Positions 60,415 through 64,000 of a DNA stretch of 64,000 bases are shown piece after piece (positions within the stretch are counted from its first letter, which is position 1; every line of letters begins with the position of its first letter). This DNA comes from Photobacterium galatheae (GTDB taxonomy: Bacteria > Pseudomonadota > Gammaproteobacteria > Enterobacterales > Vibrionaceae). The translations under genes were made by a program, and so were the position numbers. Where the stretch lies: positions 1-64,000 of the forward strand of contig NZ_JMIB01000027.1 in the NCBI RefSeq assembly GCF_000695255.1. Direction: 5' to 3'. Below the pieces are notes generated by a model that was not told the DNA's origin, searched no databases, and was given only the letters and a program-made list of their open reading frames with translations.

Positions 60415-61152
60415 GTGTTGGACGATCTAGTTATCAGAAAAAAGAGAAGAGAAATTCAGCCTGAAGAGCCAGGTGGTGGCTGGAAAATCGCATTGGCTGA
60501 TTTTATGTGCGCTTTGATGATTACCTTCTTCTCGTTGTGGGCCATTGGGCAGCAAGATCAACAGAATAAGCAACTTCTAGCCGATTATTTCAAAGGTGAG
60601 AAGATAAACCAAGAAGAAAAAATGGCGCTTCTTGACACGACGTTCGCAGAAATCAAAGAAATGCTGGATGAACAAGGCATCCTGGTCACAATGGATAAAA
60701 ACTCAAAAGGTATTGTAATTAAGTTTGACTCCTCTTCATTATTTGAGTCAGGTTCAGCGGAGCTGAAACAAAAAGCAAAACATGCACTCACAACGCTCGC
60801 TTCAGGCAGCGAGCATACCGGGCTGTTTTTTCACATCTATGGCTATACGGACAACATACCAGTCAGAGCTGGTTCTGTTATAGAAAACAACCTACTCCTC
60901 TCTGTGATGAGAGCAACTGAAGCTGCAAGAGCTGTGATTGATGGGGGAATCAGCAGTAATCGAGTCACGATTCATGGTGAGGGACTGCTGAACAATGAAG
61001 ATAGCGAAAACACGGCAGAGGCACGCAGAAAGAACAGAAGAGTAGAGCTTTATATGTCGTACTCATCAGCACCACACAAAATATACGGAAAAAACGTTAC
61101 TTATACTCAGTTCGAAAAAGAGAATGAGAAGTCGGTTGAATCTCTGCACTAG
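60415..61152 (+). CDS. motB: MotB, stator anchor subunit
   Basis: 245 residues, starting at GTG 60415 (TTG 60418 also possible). One transmembrane helix with the ion-binding Asp29 in WKIALADFMCALMITFFSLW. The OmpA-like peptidoglycan-binding domain has YGYTDNIPV, LSVMRATEAARAVID, VTIHGEG and RRKNRRVEL. Shorter than E. coli MotB (308). Two bases after motA; last gene of the flagellar run. Confidence 0.94.
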   Translation: MLDDLVIRKKRREIQPEEPGGGWKIALADFMCALMITFFSLWAIGQQDQQNKQLLADYFKGEKINQEEKMALLDTTFAEIKEMLDEQGILVTMDKNSKGIVIKFDSSSLFESGSAELKQKAKHALTTLASGSEHTGLFFHIYGYTDNIPVRAGSVIENNLLLSVMRATEAARAVIDGGISSNRVTIHGEGLLNNEDSENTAEARRKNRRVELYMSYSSAPHKIYGKNVTYTQFEKENEKSVESLH

Positions 61153-61312
61153 ACTGAAATCATTTGAATACAATGAATTCGTTTCTTGTCCTCGATACGA
61201 TGAGTTTGGCAGGACACCATCAATCGGAATTGTTCAATGACGATCGCGCGTCAACAGATTCACAACCCCAGGGAAAAATTCATGGATGAATGACCTACTG
61301 CATCGAAACAAA

Positions 61313-61335
61313 GGGAGCAAATGCTCCCGACTTGA
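61313..61335 (-). terminator. Terminator of the DsbC-like gene
   Basis: On the minus strand GGGAGCA-TT-TGCTCCC is followed by TTTGTTT. Confidence 0.8.
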
Positions 61336-61347
61336 TTCGATTTGCGA

Positions 61348-62130
61348 TTATTGCTTGAGTAGATCCAAGAGGCTGATTGCCGGAACATATCCAGAAACTG
61401 AACGACCATCATCAAATACGATATGAGGCGTTCCTTGCAAACCCACTCTGACACCAGTCTCAATGCCATGCTTCACAGCATTGACACCCACCGTATTATT
61501 CTCTGCATGGTCAATGTTTTCACCATTCATGAGTAAATCATGGGCCTTTCTTTTGGCTGACTGATCCTGAATCGACATCATTGCAACCGTGTTTTTATAA
61601 ACCTGTGATTGCTCGAAGTTCGGTGTGCCTACATTTCGCACAAAGGGAACGATTCTGATCTCATATCCGGCATCGCTTAATTGAGGATATTCATCATGCA
61701 TCTTTTGACAATAGCCACATGTCACATCGGAGTAGATGTAAATAACACCTTTCGTCTTTTCTGTGGTTGCCGGGTAAGCGATAAAATTTTCATCTGAAAT
61801 GGCACTTACGATTCGCTTGCGAGATTGATCTTTCGCGACTTCAAGGTAGTTGACTTTATCCACCATATTGACAACATCACCACCCAGAATGTATTTTCCA
61901 TCCTCTGAAATAGCAAGGACTGAATCATTCAGGCTCAGAACGTAAAAATTTGTATGAACACTAAATTTATTTTCTAAGTGAATACTGTCTTGCGTTGTCA
62001 TCTCTTCTACTGGGTAGTATTTAGATAATGCCTCATAAGTCACTTTTGGTAATTGCTCTTTGATGGAGACTTGGGATGCGTTCACCGATGCAGAGATGGC
62101 GAGGGATATCAGTATTGCGATTTTATTCAT
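61348..62130 (-). CDS. dsbC: DsbC-like protein disulfide isomerase
   Basis: 260 residues with a signal peptide (cleavage near NAS). The N-terminal dimerisation-like domain (about 20-95) is followed by a thioredoxin fold. The active site is C138-G-Y-C141 in SDVTCGYCQKMH, the classic DsbC tetrad, and the cis-Pro loop is GTPHIVFDDG near 236. It rearranges wrong disulfides in the periplasm. Third thioredoxin-fold protein of the window, sited just after the flagellar block. Confidence 0.9.
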   Translation of the reverse strand: MNKIAILISLAISASVNASQVSIKEQLPKVTYEALSKYYPVEEMTTQDSIHLENKFSVHTNFYVLSLNDSVLAISEDGKYILGGDVVNMVDKVNYLEVAKDQSRKRIVSAISDENFIAYPATTEKTKGVIYIYSDVTCGYCQKMHDEYPQLSDAGYEIRIVPFVRNVGTPNFEQSQVYKNTVAMMSIQDQSAKRKAHDLLMNGENIDHAENNTVGVNAVKHGIETGVRVGLQGTPHIVFDDGRSVSGYVPAISLLDLLKQ

Positions 62131-62187
62131 TTTTGTTCTATTGTTTTTTTATGAAAACTTGAATCAATTGATTAAGGTTAAATCTCA

Positions 62188-62619
62188 ATGAAAAAATCAG
62201 CGTATGACATAAAGTTTGAGTGTGATCAGGCAGCATCTATGCTCGCAAACAACGAGCTAGGAGAAGCTTTGATGCACTTAACTTCAGCATTTCTAATTTG
62301 CATGAAGTGTAGTCGTAATCTAGATAAGTTCAAAGAGGCAAGAGAAAACATTGATGTAAAATTGACGAACCTCAGTGCGAACAAATCAGCAGCAACGATG
62401 CTGCTATTACTTTATGAAGCCACTTATCATTGTGAACATGAAGATTTTGAAGAGATTTTAATCTGTCTCTTTGAAGCTGGGGCATTGTTTAACTTAAATC
62501 TCAACGAATTGAATGAAGACAATTGTCATTTCGAAACAGTTGATGAACTTTACTCAATATCGACCCGTTACGTGACATGTAAGAAAAAAGCCATTAAGGA
62601 ATCGACGAAAAGATGTTAA
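62188..62619 (+). CDS. Hypothetical helical protein, 143 residues
   Basis: Not recognised. All-helical, soluble, with seven cysteines (including CMKCS near 38 and 41) and TPR-like helix pairs (ASMLANNELGEALMHLTSAFLIC). First gene of a run of overlapping plus-strand genes (62188-63807). No Shine-Dalgarno sequence. Confidence 0.65.
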   Translation: MKKSAYDIKFECDQAASMLANNELGEALMHLTSAFLICMKCSRNLDKFKEARENIDVKLTNLSANKSAATMLLLLYEATYHCEHEDFEEILICLFEAGALFNLNLNELNEDNCHFETVDELYSISTRYVTCKKKAIKESTKRC

Positions 62620-63353
62620 GTGAAACTGAGGTTAATGACTTAAGGAAACACTTGAACAGAAGTGCTTCAACTATTTTTGTGATTGGGCAAGGAATTGACT
62701 TTAAGCCTGAGTTATCTTGGCACAATCAAGTTGTAAGGGATTTATATTCAGATGATGAAGGTGTTGTTGAGCAGTCTTGGAAAGCTTTACTGTCGATGAC
62801 ACCACAGGCACAAAAAATTCCATTCATTGGCAGTTATACTCAATACGTTTCACAAACGGCACTCATTGATGTGGCAAATTTCTATATCCTGAACACATCG
62901 ATTTCAGGAGAGATTGGTGTTACGAGCAAAAATACTGTTGTGGTGAACCTGAATGGACTTCTCCATAAAGGCGTCTGTAAGGCGACAGGCGTGATTAAAG
63001 ATATTTCAACACCGGAAGATACAAAAGATTTAACACCTGCATTTATTCCACTCAGTGAAAACTACCAACCATTTTATGATGTCGTTCATGACCTCGAGAA
63101 ATTCGTTGAAAAGCAGGAGGTCAGAAGTGTGTTCTTCATTGGTGTATCCGGGAAATGCCCGGTTGTGGAGAGTATTTTCAACCGTGCTCTCATGAGAAGC
63201 ACCATGAAAGACCCAGTCTTTAAATGTGTCGTCAATACAGAGGCAACCTATATGGATGATGAAGCGGACCTCGTTGTGAGAGCGGATGCAAAAGATTTTT
63301 TGAGATTGTTGTCGCAATCATTTCCTGATGGAGAACGCTATTTCAATGACTAG
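62613..63353 (+). CDS. SIR2-like NAD-binding protein (tentative)
   Basis: 246 residues. The order of segments resembles a sirtuin: TIFVIGQGIDF (compare VVLTGAGIS) near 20; NTVVVNLNGLLHKGVCKATGVIKD (compare VVTQNIDGLHxRAG) near 106-130; and RSVFFIGVSGKCPVVESIFNRAL (compare LLVIGTSLxVxPA) near 170, followed by a strand ending in VNTEATYMDDEADLVVRADAKDFLRLL. The catalytic His and the zinc ribbon are not obvious. It could therefore be an NADase-type or inactive SIR2 relative. Overlaps its upstream neighbour by 7 bases and its downstream neighbour by 8. Confidence 0.4.
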   Translation: MLSETEVNDLRKHLNRSASTIFVIGQGIDFKPELSWHNQVVRDLYSDDEGVVEQSWKALLSMTPQAQKIPFIGSYTQYVSQTALIDVANFYILNTSISGEIGVTSKNTVVVNLNGLLHKGVCKATGVIKDISTPEDTKDLTPAFIPLSENYQPFYDVVHDLEKFVEKQEVRSVFFIGVSGKCPVVESIFNRALMRSTMKDPVFKCVVNTEATYMDDEADLVVRADAKDFLRLLSQSFPDGERYFND

Positions 63354-63807
63354 ATTTCAATTATTAAGCTCAAAAGAAGCTTACTCCAGGCGTCTTATTG
63401 ATTACCCGAGTCAGATAAAAGATGGGTTTTCAGAATGCCTCACACAATGTCTCGCTACTTATGACATCAGTGATCGACAGAAAATTGGTGCATTATCGTT
63501 ACTTTGTGACATTGTGGCAACATCGATAGAAAGCAATCTTTTATGTGCAATTTTCAATTTAGAAGCGACAATTGAAGAAGATTATGGATTTGAGCGACAT
63601 TGTGGTGAATCGTTACGATATCTACATTATCCTGAATATATCACGAAATCCATCCTTCATGCGATCAGGGTTTTTAAATATGCCTATCACAATGAATTTG
63701 AGCATGCCGACGGTAATTGGATTGATGATTTAATTATTGAAGAGCTTGCTGATAATATTGCCTATCATATTGAAATACTCACATTAAGGCATACAAAAGA
63801 GGCGTAG
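63346..63807 (+). CDS. Hypothetical helical protein, 153 residues
   Basis: Start at the ATG at 63346 (an in-frame start at 63328 is possible). Not recognised. Helical, acidic, with Cys residues and an HNEFEHADGNWIDDLIIEELADNIAYHIE C-terminal region containing several His/Asp/Glu residues that could bind metal. Last of the three overlapping genes with the SIR2-like protein. Confidence 0.65.
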   Translation: MTRFQLLSSKEAYSRRLIDYPSQIKDGFSECLTQCLATYDISDRQKIGALSLLCDIVATSIESNLLCAIFNLEATIEEDYGFERHCGESLRYLHYPEYITKSILHAIRVFKYAYHNEFEHADGNWIDDLIIEELADNIAYHIEILTLRHTKEA

Positions 63808-63859
63808 AAAGACCTTTACTTTAATAAATTGAAATAAATACCTATTATAAAAACAAAGT

Positions 63860-64000
63860 ATGAAAAAGTCAGATAAGTTTGAGGACAGCTGGGATGACAA
63901 GAGCCTTGAAAGGGATGGTGGTTTAAAAAGAAATCTAGCCTTAGGCATCATTTCTGCTGCTATTTTACTGGGTGCGTATAGCTATTTTTCATCTGAAGAG
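63860..64000 (+). CDS. Membrane protein, 3'-truncated by the window
   Basis: 47 codons visible. A charged N-terminus (KKSDKFEDSWDDKSLERDGGLKRN) is followed by one transmembrane helix (about 24-43, LALGIISAAILLGAYSYF). A short cytoplasmic tail plus single helix is the start seen in many secretion-channel proteins such as DotG/IcmE or VirB10, but too little is visible to name it. Confidence 0.6.
   Translation, partial: MKKSDKFEDSWDDKSLERDGGLKRNLALGIISAAILLGAYSYFSSEE

Noticed and set aside
42160..61152. Non-flagellar type III (injectisome) secretion system
   Set aside because: flgBCDEFGHI hook, rod and ring genes, fliA and motAB are all present, and no secretin or needle gene is seen.
1..64000. 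Jumbo phage genome
   Set aside because: FtsZ, DnaE-like and topoisomerase genes could suggest it, but there are no capsid, tail, portal or terminase genes, while a conjugation-type secretion system and a flagellum are present.

Overview
This window reads as part of a large extrachromosomal replicon (conjugative megaplasmid or chromid), probably gammaproteobacterial and moderately AT-leaning. It combines three gene sets that are not normally neighbours. The first is an IncI/Dot-Icm-type IVB secretion or conjugation apparatus. The second is a compact, rearranged flagellar locus. The third is a set of lone copies of normally chromosomal housekeeping genes: ftsZ, both subunits of a type IIA topoisomerase, a DnaE-like polymerase, a RecJ-like nuclease, a SecA-like ATPase, clpP and a Gre factor. 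I saw no ribosomal proteins, rRNA, tRNA, central metabolism, transposase, CRISPR array or phage structural gene. The replicon type is inferred from gene content; the sequence does not prove it.

Layout. 1-12004 is mostly the secretion system: a DotF/IcmG-like protein (5' end outside the window), an IcmC/DotE-like membrane protein, IcmJ/DotN-like, the ATPase IcmB/DotO, two exported helical proteins, and IcmP/DotM. 12081-18078 holds envelope genes: an S41 peptidase-like protein, two thioredoxin-fold proteins, a lytic transglycosylase lipoprotein, and a complete FtsZ. 18376-22995 is the topoisomerase pair. 23057-23256 is a patch of tandem and palindromic repeats, followed by a PAS-GGDEF diguanylate cyclase. 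24482-38988 carries the nucleic-acid and protein-handling genes (RecJ-like, SecA-like, Gre factor, RdgC-like, DnaE-like, ClpP, MYG1-like) among hypotheticals. 39104-41648 holds a lipoprotein/PP2C-like/hypothetical operon and a divergent orphan gene.

41762-61152 is the flagellar block. On the minus strand are fliH and fliP-fliQ-fliR plus a coupled exported protein. On the plus strand are flgBCDEFGHIJ, an flgN-like gene, fliA, fliF, fliG, flgA, flhA, fliM, fliN, fliE, motA and motB. The window contains hook, rod, rings, switch, stator, sigma-28 and part of the export gate. It contains no flhB, fliI, fliJ, fliK, fliO, filament or cap genes, and no chemotaxis genes. 61348-64000 carries a DsbC-like isomerase and a small operon of unknown proteins, one of them SIR2-like, and ends in a truncated membrane protein gene.

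How it may work together (inference): the secretion system moves the element, the replication, topology and division proteins maintain it or support it in a new host, and the flagellum adds motility. Several encoded proteins deviate from their families: FliM lacks the CheY-P-binding motif, FlgJ lacks its muramidase domain, the DnaE-like protein lacks a recognisable PHP domain, RecJ motif II is altered, and the ParC-like subunit has Gly at a quinolone-resistance position. Many genes lack a clear Shine-Dalgarno sequence, and several have -10-like boxes so close to the start codon that leaderless transcripts are likely. All assignments come from reading the sequence; no database search was run.
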